Source: an uncultured Prevotella sp. (GTDB lineage Bacteria > Bacteroidota > Bacteroidia > Bacteroidales > Bacteroidaceae). From it: DNA of 64,000 bases. Below the pieces are notes generated by a model. That model was not told the origin of the DNA and made no database searches. It saw only the letters and a program-made list of their open reading frames with translations. The DNA lies in assembly GCA_900541335.1 (NCBI GenBank), contig UQJC01000002.1:1-64000 (forward strand). The letters are read 5' to 3'. A program made the translations under genes and the position numbers. Of this stretch, positions 17,976 to 25,920 are shown piece after piece. Numbering within the stretch: the stretch's first letter is position 1; every line of letters starts with the position of its first letter.

Positions 17976-20315
17976 TTACTTTTGGAAACGCTTGGCTTTG
18001 CCACGAACACCGCGTTTGTTCTTCTTGGCCTTCTTGTTATTCTTCTTCTCGGTAACCAAGTGTTCGCGGAAGGTGGGTTCGGCTACCAGACCGTTGCCAT
18101 CGTCGACCAAAGCGAAGTCGAGCTGACGGCGTTCGAGGTTGGCACGTTCCACACGGATGCGCACTTTGTCGCCCAAGCCATAACGCTTGCGGTAACGGCG
18201 GCCTACGAGGCAGAAGTTGCGTTCGTCGAATTCATAATAGTCGTCGAGCAACATACGCAGGGGGATCATGCCCTCGCACTTGTTTTCATCAACTTCTACG
18301 TAGAGTCCGAACTCTGTCACACCGCTGACTGAACCTTCAAACTCCTGTCCGAGACGATCGGCCATAAACTCTACCTGTTTGTACTTGATGCTGGCACGTT
18401 CTGCCGTAGCTGCCAACTGCTCCATGTTCGAAGCATGCTCGCAGAGGTCTTCGTACTTGGTGGCATTGACCGAACGTCCTCCGTCTTCGTAACGAGTCAG
18501 CAAACGATGAACCAAGGTGTCGGGATAACGACGAATGGGCGAAGTGAAGTGGGTATAGTATTGGAACATCAAACCGTAGTGTCCGATGTTGTGAATGCTG
18601 TAACGCGCCTTCATCATGGCACGCAAGGCTACGAGTTCGACAACCTGCTCTTCTTTCTTGCCCTTGACATCGTCCAACAAGCGGTTCAGGCTCTTCGATA
18701 CCTCCGTCTTTGTTCCCTCGGTGCGAATCTTGTAACCGAAACGGGCAATGAAGGCACTGAGCTTCTCCATCTTTTCGGGATCGGGCACGTCGTGAATACG
18801 GTAGGGGAATACTTTGGGCTTGCGTCCCTTGGGTACGACTGCCATCTTGGTCGCTACGCTCTTGTTGGCCAAAAGCATAAACTCTTCGACCAGCTTGTTG
18901 GCATCCTTGGCTACCTTGACATAGGTAGAAATGGGATGTCCCTTTTCGTCTACTTCGAAACGTACTTCGGGACGGTCGAAACCAATGGAACCGTTCTTGA
19001 AACGCTTCTCACGCAAGCACTTTGCCAAGCGATTGAGCAAGAGGAGTTCGGCGGCATATTCGCCCTCCGGAACGGCCCCTTCGGGCAAGCGTTCGGGATG
19101 TTCACCGGGCTGAGCGAGGTCTTCTGCCGATGCCGCACCGTTTCGCTCAAAGATGTATTGCACCTCTTCGTACGTGAAACGGCGATTGGAACGAATGACC
19201 GTGTGGGCCAAATGCCAATCGAGCACCTCGGCGTTTTCGTTCATCTTGAAGATGGCTGAATAAGCCAGCTTCTCTTCGTCGGGACGAAGTGAACAGATGA
19301 AGTTACAGAGACGTTCGGGGAGCATCGGGATGGTGCGGTCTACCAAATAAACGCTCGTTGCACGGCGTTCGGCTTCCTTATCAATGATGTCGCCCTCCTT
19401 TACATAATGGGAAACGTCGGCAATGTGTACACCCACTTCCCAAAGTCCGTTACCCAATTCGCGTACGGACAAGGCGTCGTCGAAGTCCTTGGCATCGTGC
19501 GGGTCGATGGTAAAGGTGGTTACCTCGCGGAAGTCCTCACGACGGGCTATTTCTTCGGGTGTGATACCAGGATCGAGCTTTTCAGCTGCCTGTTCCACCC
19601 GTTCGGGGTATTTATAGGGCAAGCCGTACTGTGCCAGGATAGCATGCATTTCGGCTTCGTTCTCGCCCTGCTTACCCAAGATGTCGATGACCTTACCAAT
19701 GGGGCTCTTGGAGTCAGTAGGCCACTCAACAATCTTGACCACCGCCTTGTCGCCGTTTTGTCCTCCCTTGAGCTTATCTTTGGGAATAAAGATGTCGGTA
19801 GCCAACGAACGGCTTTCGGTAATCAGGAAGCCATAACCCTGCTCGACCTGAAGCTGTCCGACAAAGGTATCGTTAGCCCGTTCGAGGATTTCGGTTACTT
19901 CGGCTTCACGGGTATGTCCGGCACGGCGGGCCAGCATGGTGACCTTCACGCGGTCGCCGTCGAGTGCATGAAGTGAATTGCGCTCACAGACTAGAATGCT
20001 CTTGCCACCGTCGTCGGGGACAAAGGAGTTGCGTCCGTTACGTTTGCGCACGAAGGTACCTTCCATTACATTGGAACGCACCGCATTGCGGTAATGACCG
20101 TTGCCATCGGTCGAAATATAGTCGTCCAGTACGAGGTCGGAGAGTGCATCGAGCACCACCATCTTCGTGGGATGATTAGCCGCCTTGAACTTCACAAAGA
20201 GGTCCTTTACGTCGAAGTCCTTCTCTGGTTCTTGATTGAACATATCGACGAGCATTTGCGCCACCGCCTTCTTCTTCAGGCGCGACGCGGCCTTGTTCTT
20301 TTCTTTTCTCGCCAT
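17976..20315 (-). CDS. rnr: ribonuclease R
   Basis: 3'-5' exoribonuclease that degrades structured RNA. 779 residues from ATG 20315 (MARKEKNK); an upstream in-frame start adds 12 residues and is less likely. Order: N-terminal winged-helix-like region, cold-shock/OB domain (TFVGQLQVEQGYGFLITES, ~150-170), RNB catalytic domain with the metal-binding DPHDAKDFDDA (~275-285), C-terminal S1 domain (EGSVSGVTEFGLYVEVDENK) and a Lys-rich tail (KKNNKKAKKNKRG) as in RNase R rather than RNase II. Stand-alone gene, convergent with the fimbrial cluster. Confidence 0.95.
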   Translation of the reverse strand: MARKEKNKAASRLKKKAVAQMLVDMFNQEPEKDFDVKDLFVKFKAANHPTKMVVLDALSDLVLDDYISTDGNGHYRNAVRSNVMEGTFVRKRNGRNSFVPDDGGKSILVCERNSLHALDGDRVKVTMLARRAGHTREAEVTEILERANDTFVGQLQVEQGYGFLITESRSLATDIFIPKDKLKGGQNGDKAVVKIVEWPTDSKSPIGKVIDILGKQGENEAEMHAILAQYGLPYKYPERVEQAAEKLDPGITPEEIARREDFREVTTFTIDPHDAKDFDDALSVRELGNGLWEVGVHIADVSHYVKEGDIIDKEAERRATSVYLVDRTIPMLPERLCNFICSLRPDEEKLAYSAIFKMNENAEVLDWHLAHTVIRSNRRFTYEEVQYIFERNGAASAEDLAQPGEHPERLPEGAVPEGEYAAELLLLNRLAKCLREKRFKNGSIGFDRPEVRFEVDEKGHPISTYVKVAKDANKLVEEFMLLANKSVATKMAVVPKGRKPKVFPYRIHDVPDPEKMEKLSAFIARFGYKIRTEGTKTEVSKSLNRLLDDVKGKKEEQVVELVALRAMMKARYSIHNIGHYGLMFQYYTHFTSPIRRYPDTLVHRLLTRYEDGGRSVNATKYEDLCEHASNMEQLAATAERASIKYKQVEFMADRLGQEFEGSVSGVTEFGLYVEVDENKCEGMIPLRMLLDDYYEFDERNFCLVGRRYRKRYGLGDKVRIRVERANLERRQLDFALVDDGNGLVAEPTFREHLVTEKKNNKKAKKNKRGVRGKAKRFQK

Positions 20316-20777
20316 AATCGTATGATTTATAAAGTGATTAAGCTGAAGCATAGAGAAGTGGAGGCTGATGATGCTCGTCCCCGACGTTAGGAAAGGGGGA
20401 ACAGTCGGAATGCTCTGTCCAAATCACAAGTACATTCCCTTATAAGCACTCGCTTGTGCTCGCATCCGCTTCGTCTGCGCTCAGTCACACAGCCCGTCAT
20501 CCGCTTCGACTCCCATTTCTTCAACCGGCATTCGTACAGAATGCCTCAATGGATAGAGCAAAGTAACGGCTTTTTAAAACAATGTATGGGGGTTTTACAA
20601 TAAAAAACACGGGTCAAACGATTATCTTCCTACTTTTGCCCCCACTTCTACCACTTCGGTCTGAAACGTAACAGAAAAAGGGGCGAACGGGGCATTGTGT
20701 ACCGTTCGGAGTTACGGCTTTCTACGTGCCCCTTTACCCGCTACATTATCCATTTCTTTAAATAGTCTCCCATCGCT
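20316..20777. other. divergent intergenic region
   Basis: About 460 bp between RNase R (reverse) and the DUF4294 gene (forward). It contains a forward -7 element TACTTTTG (20631-20638), which could drive the DUF4294 gene with a ~130-nt leader. For RNase R only a one-mismatch -7 (TTACTTTG on the reverse strand, near 20550) is visible. No gene seen. Confidence 0.4.
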
Positions 20778-21404
20778 ATGCGTTATTTCCTCCTTCTTCT
20801 CACCTTCAACTTGCTTCCTGTACTTGGCTGGAGCCAAAAAGCAGGTAGCAAACCAGACTCCACGCAGGTGGAAGAAACAGAGGTGCCCCTTCAGACGCAG
20901 GTGGGCGAAACAACGTATAAGGGGCGCACCATTCCACACATTGTTTTTCCAACCTTGCCGAAATATGCGCCCATGGAGTTTAAGAACGAGAAGGAGCGCG
21001 AGCGTTACAACCGCCTGGTCTACAATGTCAAGAAGGTATTGCCCTGGGCAAAACTGACGAAATACACCATCCTCGAAACCTACGACTACCTAGAGACCTT
21101 GCCCGACGAGAAGGCACGCAAGGCACACATTAAAAAGGTGGAAGCGGGACTGAAGGAACAATACGGTCCGGCACTTAAGAAGCTCACTCGCTCACAGGGA
21201 CGCCTCTTGCTGAAGCTCATCAACCGCGAATGTAACCAAACGGGTTACTACATTGCCAAGGCCTTTATCGGGCCCTTCAAGGCGAACCTCTACCAGGGCA
21301 TCGCTGTGCTCTTCGGCAATAGCCTCAACAAGAAATATGACCCCGAAGGCGATGACCGCTACACGGAACGGGTGGTTAGAATGGTCGAAGCGGGGGTCAT
21401 TTGA
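20778..21404 (+). CDS. DUF4294 domain protein
   Basis: 208 residues. Signal peptide MRYFLLLLTFNLLPVLGWSQ, then the conserved DUF4294 core: 'YNRLVYNVKKVLPWAK' (~75-91) and 'GRLLLKLINRECNQTGYYIA' (~144-163). The family is common in Bacteroidetes, exported to the periplasm, with no known function. Monocistronic, with a -7 element upstream and a long inverted repeat downstream. Confidence 0.85.
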   Translation: MRYFLLLLTFNLLPVLGWSQKAGSKPDSTQVEETEVPLQTQVGETTYKGRTIPHIVFPTLPKYAPMEFKNEKERERYNRLVYNVKKVLPWAKLTKYTILETYDYLETLPDEKARKAHIKKVEAGLKEQYGPALKKLTRSQGRLLLKLINRECNQTGYYIAKAFIGPFKANLYQGIAVLFGNSLNKKYDPEGDDRYTERVVRMVEAGVI

Positions 21405-21475
21405 AGCAGTAGCTAACGGCTTAACTTCTCAAAGTTGGGCAGGCTCCCTATCCACGATATAACATCCAAAACGAC

Positions 21476-21546
21476 TCAAGCCCTGTAGGGAAGACACGCA
21501 ACCCTATCCATCACGGATTGTGGTGTCACTTCCCTACAGGGCTTGA
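21476..21546. terminator. 18-bp perfect inverted repeat
   Basis: An 18-bp arm (21476-21493, TCAAGCCCTGTAGGGAAG) is exactly complementary to 21529-21546, with a 35-nt loop. No T run follows, so it is a weak intrinsic terminator at best; it may stabilise the DUF4294 transcript or bind a protein. Confidence 0.5.
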
Positions 21547-21703
21547 AGCGTTCTTAAAAACGGGGGTGGGAATCATGAAGTGAATCCCTACCCTCCTTCA
21601 CAGAGTAAGTTTGAAATGTCACGACATTGAAAAGAGTTCGTAATCTGCGGTCGATACTTTTGCAGTGTCAAAAAGCAATCGCATAACTATCAAAAACTTA
21701 CTC

Positions 21704-23869
21704 ATGACTTCAAAACTACTCCTCAGCACAGCTACTTGTGCCCTTTCACTCCATGGTCTTTCTGCACTTGCTACCAATGAAGTGCATGCTGCCGCTCATG
21801 GTTTACAGACGGTCAATGCGGGACAAGGCATGACCTTGCGCCAAGCGTTGCCGCAGACTCTGGCGAACACCCAAACGGCTCAGACGAACGAGGAAGGTGG
21901 AAACCTACAAGTAACGACAACGCACTTTGAGGTGGGGCAAACGGTGGAAATCACATACAACAATTTGCCCGCAAAAGCTACCATCAGTGTGTACAAGGAC
22001 CAGGCACGCATCCCCCTCAAAGAGCAACTGACGCTGACGGAAAAAGCTGAGAAAGGAGTATTCACCCTGGGCGACCAGCTCGAAGCGGGTGACTACACGG
22101 TGCGTTGCACCAATGCAAAGGGTGAAGACATTACGACCCCCATCCTGTTTAGTGTCAGTGCTCAGGCTTGGACGAAGGGTCCCAAGGATATATTCGTGAT
22201 GAGCGACATCCACGTGATGAGCCCGGAATTGCTGATTAAGGAAGGCAGTGCCTTTGAAAAATACTTGGCCGGCGACCGTAAGCTGTTGGCTGAGAGTAAA
22301 GATATATTCTATACCATGATTGACACCATCCTGGCACAGAAGCCTGAGTTGGTGCTCATCCCCGGCGACTTGACGAAGGATGGCGAATTGCTTAGCCACC
22401 AGTTGGTTGCCGAACAATTAAAGCGACTCAAGCAAGCGGGCATACAGACACTCGTTGTACCGGGTAATCACGATGTGAACAATCCCCACGCTTATGTGTT
22501 TGACGGCGACCAGACGCGCTATGCCGAAACGGTTAGCCTCGAGAAGTTTGCTGAAATCTACAGCGAATTTGGTTATGGTAAGGATGCCAAGCGCGACCCG
22601 CAGTCGCTCAGCTATGCCGTTGAGGCTCTGCCCGATGTGGTGGTTGTAGGTATCGATGCTTGCCGTTACGAGGACAATACCTTTGTATCACAAGGTGCGG
22701 ATAAGGATGTGTGCGTCACTTCGGGCCGTATCAAACCCGAAACGCTGCAATGGATTAGCCAACAGGCGCAGGAGGCACGCGAGAAGGGCAAACAGGTGTT
22801 GGCTGTCATGCACCATAACCTTGTGGAGCACTTCAACGGACAGGCCACCATCGCTTCGCCCTATGTAGTTGAAAATGCAGCCGAAGTACGCAAGGTTTTG
22901 ATGGAGGCAGGCATCCGCACGGTCTTCACAGGCCACTTCCACATTCAGGACATTGCCAAAGACTACAACGAAACGAAGACGGACTCTATCTATGACATCT
23001 CAACGGGTTCGACCGTGACCTACCCCTGCCCCTTCCGCCAAGTACGCCTCAACGAGGACAATACGGTGATGGAGTTGCGCGGCAAACTGCTCAAGAGCGT
23101 GAAACTCAACGGCCAGCTCGAAGCAAACTTCGGACACTATGCGCAGGAGAAGTTGGTCAGCGGTCTCGAACCGATGGTAGGTGGGCTGATTTCGGACTAT
23201 TGGGATATGATCCAGAAGGTGGTAAGCGACGCTACGGGTAGCCTGGGTGACCTGGGAGCCGCTATCAAATTTCCCGAAACGCCCGAGGAACTGACTGCCA
23301 TGCTGATGGAATGTATCGGAGAAGATGCCATCAAGGCTTACTTGACCTTCTCTGAAAGTAACGAAGACAAGAAGGCTTCGGAAGTATTGCAAAAGCGCAT
23401 TGTGACCGACGGCATCAACAAATTGGTCGACAAGTTGGTGGGTCGCATTTTAGGTGTAGTGGCCAAACCCATCGTACACGAAAAGGTAGACCCCATCCTC
23501 AACACCGTGCTAGGCAGCCTTTTGGGCAACGTCACGAACAATGGTACGGACAAGGCGAATGTGACCAACGACCTTGACCTCAGCATCGACATGCCGCGCA
23601 AGGTGGTTAGCCAAATTGCAGACGTAGCGAATGCAACGGAGGCTATGCAGGTGACTCCGACCCTGACGGACGGTCCCATCCGCATTCTCTTGCCCGAACT
23701 TGCTCAGTCGGCTCGCCTCTGTATCTACGACCTCAACGGCCGCATTCTCTACACAACGGAAGTGCCGGCTGGTGCGCCCTCTGTACTCCCCTACCGCTTC
23801 CAGCAAAAGGGTGTATACCTGGTGAAGTTGATTGGTCAAGGCAATGCCGTGAAGGTAATCGTGGAATAA
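21704..23869 (+). CDS. secreted metallophosphoesterase with T9SS sorting domain
   Basis: 721 residues from ATG 21704, which begins a signal peptide ending near VHAAAHG; an upstream in-frame start adds 13 residues. The calcineurin-like phosphoesterase domain carries the metal-binding series DIHVMS, PGDLTKDGE, VPGNHDVNN, MHHNLVEH and TGHFHIQD (~residues 165-425). A helical stretch follows. The last ~70 residues (RLCIYDLNGRILYTTE, KGVYLVKL, KVIVE) form a type A sorting domain, so the protein should cross the outer membrane by T9SS and be attached to the surface. A -7 element TACTTTTG is at 21655-21662. The substrate cannot be told from sequence. Confidence 0.85.
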   Translation: MTSKLLLSTATCALSLHGLSALATNEVHAAAHGLQTVNAGQGMTLRQALPQTLANTQTAQTNEEGGNLQVTTTHFEVGQTVEITYNNLPAKATISVYKDQARIPLKEQLTLTEKAEKGVFTLGDQLEAGDYTVRCTNAKGEDITTPILFSVSAQAWTKGPKDIFVMSDIHVMSPELLIKEGSAFEKYLAGDRKLLAESKDIFYTMIDTILAQKPELVLIPGDLTKDGELLSHQLVAEQLKRLKQAGIQTLVVPGNHDVNNPHAYVFDGDQTRYAETVSLEKFAEIYSEFGYGKDAKRDPQSLSYAVEALPDVVVVGIDACRYEDNTFVSQGADKDVCVTSGRIKPETLQWISQQAQEAREKGKQVLAVMHHNLVEHFNGQATIASPYVVENAAEVRKVLMEAGIRTVFTGHFHIQDIAKDYNETKTDSIYDISTGSTVTYPCPFRQVRLNEDNTVMELRGKLLKSVKLNGQLEANFGHYAQEKLVSGLEPMVGGLISDYWDMIQKVVSDATGSLGDLGAAIKFPETPEELTAMLMECIGEDAIKAYLTFSESNEDKKASEVLQKRIVTDGINKLVDKLVGRILGVVAKPIVHEKVDPILNTVLGSLLGNVTNNGTDKANVTNDLDLSIDMPRKVVSQIADVANATEAMQVTPTLTDGPIRILLPELAQSARLCIYDLNGRILYTTEVPAGAPSVLPYRFQQKGVYLVKLIGQGNAVKVIVE

Positions 23870-23946
23870 ACGAAACTAACTTACACAGCCTTCGCTTGGG
23901 CTCGCTTGAAGCGAAGGAAGTGTTCCTTCTGGGATGTGTTTAAAAA

Positions 23947-23993
23947 CGAATAGGAGATAAACGCTTAACACAGCGGTTTATCTCCTATTTTCG
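23947..23993 (+). terminator. terminator after the metallophosphoesterase gene
   Basis: AATAGGAGATAAAC (23949-23962) pairs perfectly with GTTTATCTCCTATT (23976-23989), followed by TTTCG. Confidence 0.7.
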
Positions 23994-24031
23994 TATGTAA
24001 ACCAGACTCTCAGGCCGAACGTACTTTTACT

Positions 24032-24067
24032 ATAAAAGGTGCACACGTTATTGTGTGCACCTTTTAT
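24032..24067. terminator. symmetrical hairpin, bidirectional terminator
   Basis: ATAAAAGGTGCACAC (24032-24046) and GTGTGCACCTTTTAT (24053-24067) form a 15-bp perfect stem with a 6-nt loop. The A/T ends provide a U run in either direction, so it can end transcripts from both sides. Confidence 0.65.
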
Positions 24068-24523
24068 GATTAGAACATTACTATTTCAATCATTCACGAA
24101 CTTCTTGGACTTTCCTCATTACGATAGAAGCCAAAAAAAGGACGAGTTTCCCCGCCCAAAGATGTTTTCACAACGGAATAATCCTTATTGTGATTAGCTG
24201 AACAGGGGCAAAGTTAAAATCTTTTCTTTAAAAAATCAAATAGAACGTAGAATATTTAACTTTGCAGGCAGCAAATAAGTCTGCTATTAGGTTGATAACT
24301 CTAGCATAGAATGGCTCGTAAAGCAACAACACCTATAGCAAAGGGCGAATTCTTCTGAAAAAGAATGACTAAAAAAGCAAGAAAAATAGCAGATTTGGGC
24401 TTTTGTTTTGAGTTTCAAGTGGTTGTGGCAGTTGTTGGCTTTAAGTGACGTTCGTGAGGAAATGCGAAAATAGCAGATTTGAGAAGTGGAAACGCTTTCA
24501 ATTCATTACCTCAGAAAAACGCC

Positions 24524-24828
24524 CTAATGAGCTTTTTTAACGGTGTCGGTTCTTGTTTCTCCATTCTGCACAGGTTGTGAATTTGCCATGCAGCTCTCAT
24601 AGTTTAATTTTGCACTGAACAAAAAGCAATACCCAACAGAGCCGTTTCGATTTACAGACAGGCTTCCCTTTTCCAATGTTTCGTTTTGATTGCCAACGAA
24701 ATAACCGATGCCATTATTATTGGCTGTCGCCGTAACATAAGGGGTTTGCCCACTTGTACGCTCTCTTTCGTAGATGTCTTTTCCCGAAGATATTTGTGCA
24801 ATTTCTTCAAGGAAGAACGCTTTCCATT
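24524..24828 (-). pseudogene. relic third target-recognition domain of the specificity gene
   Basis: Read one base out of register past the hsdS stop, this strand encodes about 100 residues that begin like a fresh recognition domain: KWKAFFLEEIAQISSGKD, then QTPYVTATANNNGIGYFVGN and VNRNGSVGYCF. These match the WKPFSFTEVFTEIQRGK, VPYVSSTALNNGVDGFVGN and IANSGSVGSAF segments of the second domain of the intact gene. The similarity fades after ~88 residues and the frame ends at TAG (24526-24524), roughly half a domain. A G7 tract separates it from the intact gene; adding one G would fuse it as a C-terminal extension. Confidence 0.8.
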
Positions 24829-25920
24829 TTACCCCCCCATTTTGTTCTCATTGGCGTTCAAGCGCTTCTTGAAAACCTTTAGAGTTGTTTTGAGTATATC
24901 AGCTTCTACCTCTTGCATGAACGAGGACATGAAATCGAAATCTATTTCACCCTTATCATTAATGGGGAGTAATATCTTTTCTCGCTTTATACGCTCGTCA
25001 TTTATTTCTCTGTTGAAACTGTACTTCTCCGACAAACGGTTGATTATTGGCACCATGAAGAGGTAGGCATATTTATCCAATCCCTTACGTTTAAGCTGAG
25101 TAACATGGTCACTTGCCACAAACTCGTATTGATGGAAGAATGCACTACCAACACTACCACTATTGGCAATGGTTATGCAATCCTCGAACTTTCTTACGCT
25201 GCCCTCGTTGCCGACAAATCCATCCACGCCATTGTTGAGTGCTGTGGATGATACATATGGAACTGTGCCTTCTGTGTGGTCTGCTTTTTTAAGACGCTTA
25301 CCACGCTGTATTTCTGTGAATACTTCTGTAAAACTAAAAGGTTTCCATTGAGAGCGGAGCAGTTTACCCCCCCCTAAAATTTCTTTGTGTATCAGTCGCT
25401 TGCATAATTTCTCTACTGCTGGTTTCAATAATAATGTTTCTTTTCGACGCATGTATTCCTCCATGAACTGCCAATCAGGATTTGTGCAATCAGCAGCAAG
25501 AGGAAGCATAATTTTAAAGGCTCTTAATCTGTTACCGTTTATTGAATACCCATGTCCAAAGCGTTCCCTTTGCTTTGTTATACACATTGAGACAAACAGC
25601 AAATGGTATTTATTCAAATCACTCTTGGGTATCAATGCGGAAACATGACTATCCAAAGCCATAGAGGTAGGTTGGTAGTAAGCTATTCCTGCACCACCAT
25701 CTCCATCGTTATTCAATGTCAGAATATCACCTCGAAAGATTTTCTTTTGTTCCTTTGATACGAAGCCTTTATAACCATTGTCTGTCTTTTTGGCAGAGAC
25801 CAAAGGTAAAGTTCCTGTCGTCAAAGATGCCATATTATTTTGGTTTCCCTTTTCAAAGTCAAAGAAATCTGAAAGATAGAAATCTTTCCAATCTTTATTT
25901 TTGAGTGATAGCTTATCCAT
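24829..25920 (-). CDS. hsdS: type I-like restriction-modification specificity subunit, modular and phase-variable
   Basis: 363 residues from ATG 25920, which overlaps the methyltransferase stop by 8 bp; an upstream in-frame start is inside that gene. Two target-recognition domains, each followed by a helical spacer: domain 1 (DWKDFYLSDFFDFEKGN; spacer WQFMEEYMRRKETLLLKPAV) and domain 2 (WKPFSFTEVFTEIQRGKRLK; spacer DFMSSFMQEVEADILKTTLK). A G8 tract at the 1-2 junction (25367-25374) is in frame here; losing or gaining a base would leave a half-subunit with only domain 1. A G7 tract at the end of domain 2 (24832-24838) gives Met-Gly-Gly-stop. It directs DNA target choice of the linked methyltransferase. 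Confidence 0.88.
   Translation of the reverse strand: MDKLSLKNKDWKDFYLSDFFDFEKGNQNNMASLTTGTLPLVSAKKTDNGYKGFVSKEQKKIFRGDILTLNNDGDGGAGIAYYQPTSMALDSHVSALIPKSDLNKYHLLFVSMCITKQRERFGHGYSINGNRLRAFKIMLPLAADCTNPDWQFMEEYMRRKETLLLKPAVEKLCKRLIHKEILGGGKLLRSQWKPFSFTEVFTEIQRGKRLKKADHTEGTVPYVSSTALNNGVDGFVGNEGSVRKFEDCITIANSGSVGSAFFHQYEFVASDHVTQLKRKGLDKYAYLFMVPIINRLSEKYSFNREINDERIKREKILLPINDKGEIDFDFMSSFMQEVEADILKTTLKVFKKRLNANENKMGG
24832..24838 (-). repeat. G7 tract at the end of hsdS
   Basis: On the coding (reverse) strand ATG GGG GGG TAA ends the protein. One more G would give GGG GGG GTA AAA TGG and run into the relic third recognition domain. Confidence 0.75.
25367..25374 (-). repeat. G8 tract at the hsdS domain 1-2 junction
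   Basis: On the coding strand TTA GGG GGG GGT AAA reads Leu-Gly-Gly-Gly-Lys in frame. With seven G the next codon becomes TAA, which would cut the protein after its first domain. Confidence 0.8.

Larger units (their letters stand above)
23870..24523. other. intergenic region with paired terminators, left edge of the RM islet
   Basis: Contains a CCTTCGCTT/AAGCGAAGG hairpin (23889-23917) and two terminators (listed separately). A tiny 15-codon frame (24311-24358, MARKATTPIAKG) follows a -7-like TAACTTTG (24257-24264). A 15-bp direct repeat AAAATAGCAGATTTG occurs at 24383 and 24467. No real gene is recognised. Confidence 0.45.

Noticed and set aside
18435..19259. 274-codon forward frame inside the RNase R gene
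   Set aside because: It is antisense to the RNB domain of a clear rnr gene and has no family similarity; it is a by-product of codon bias.
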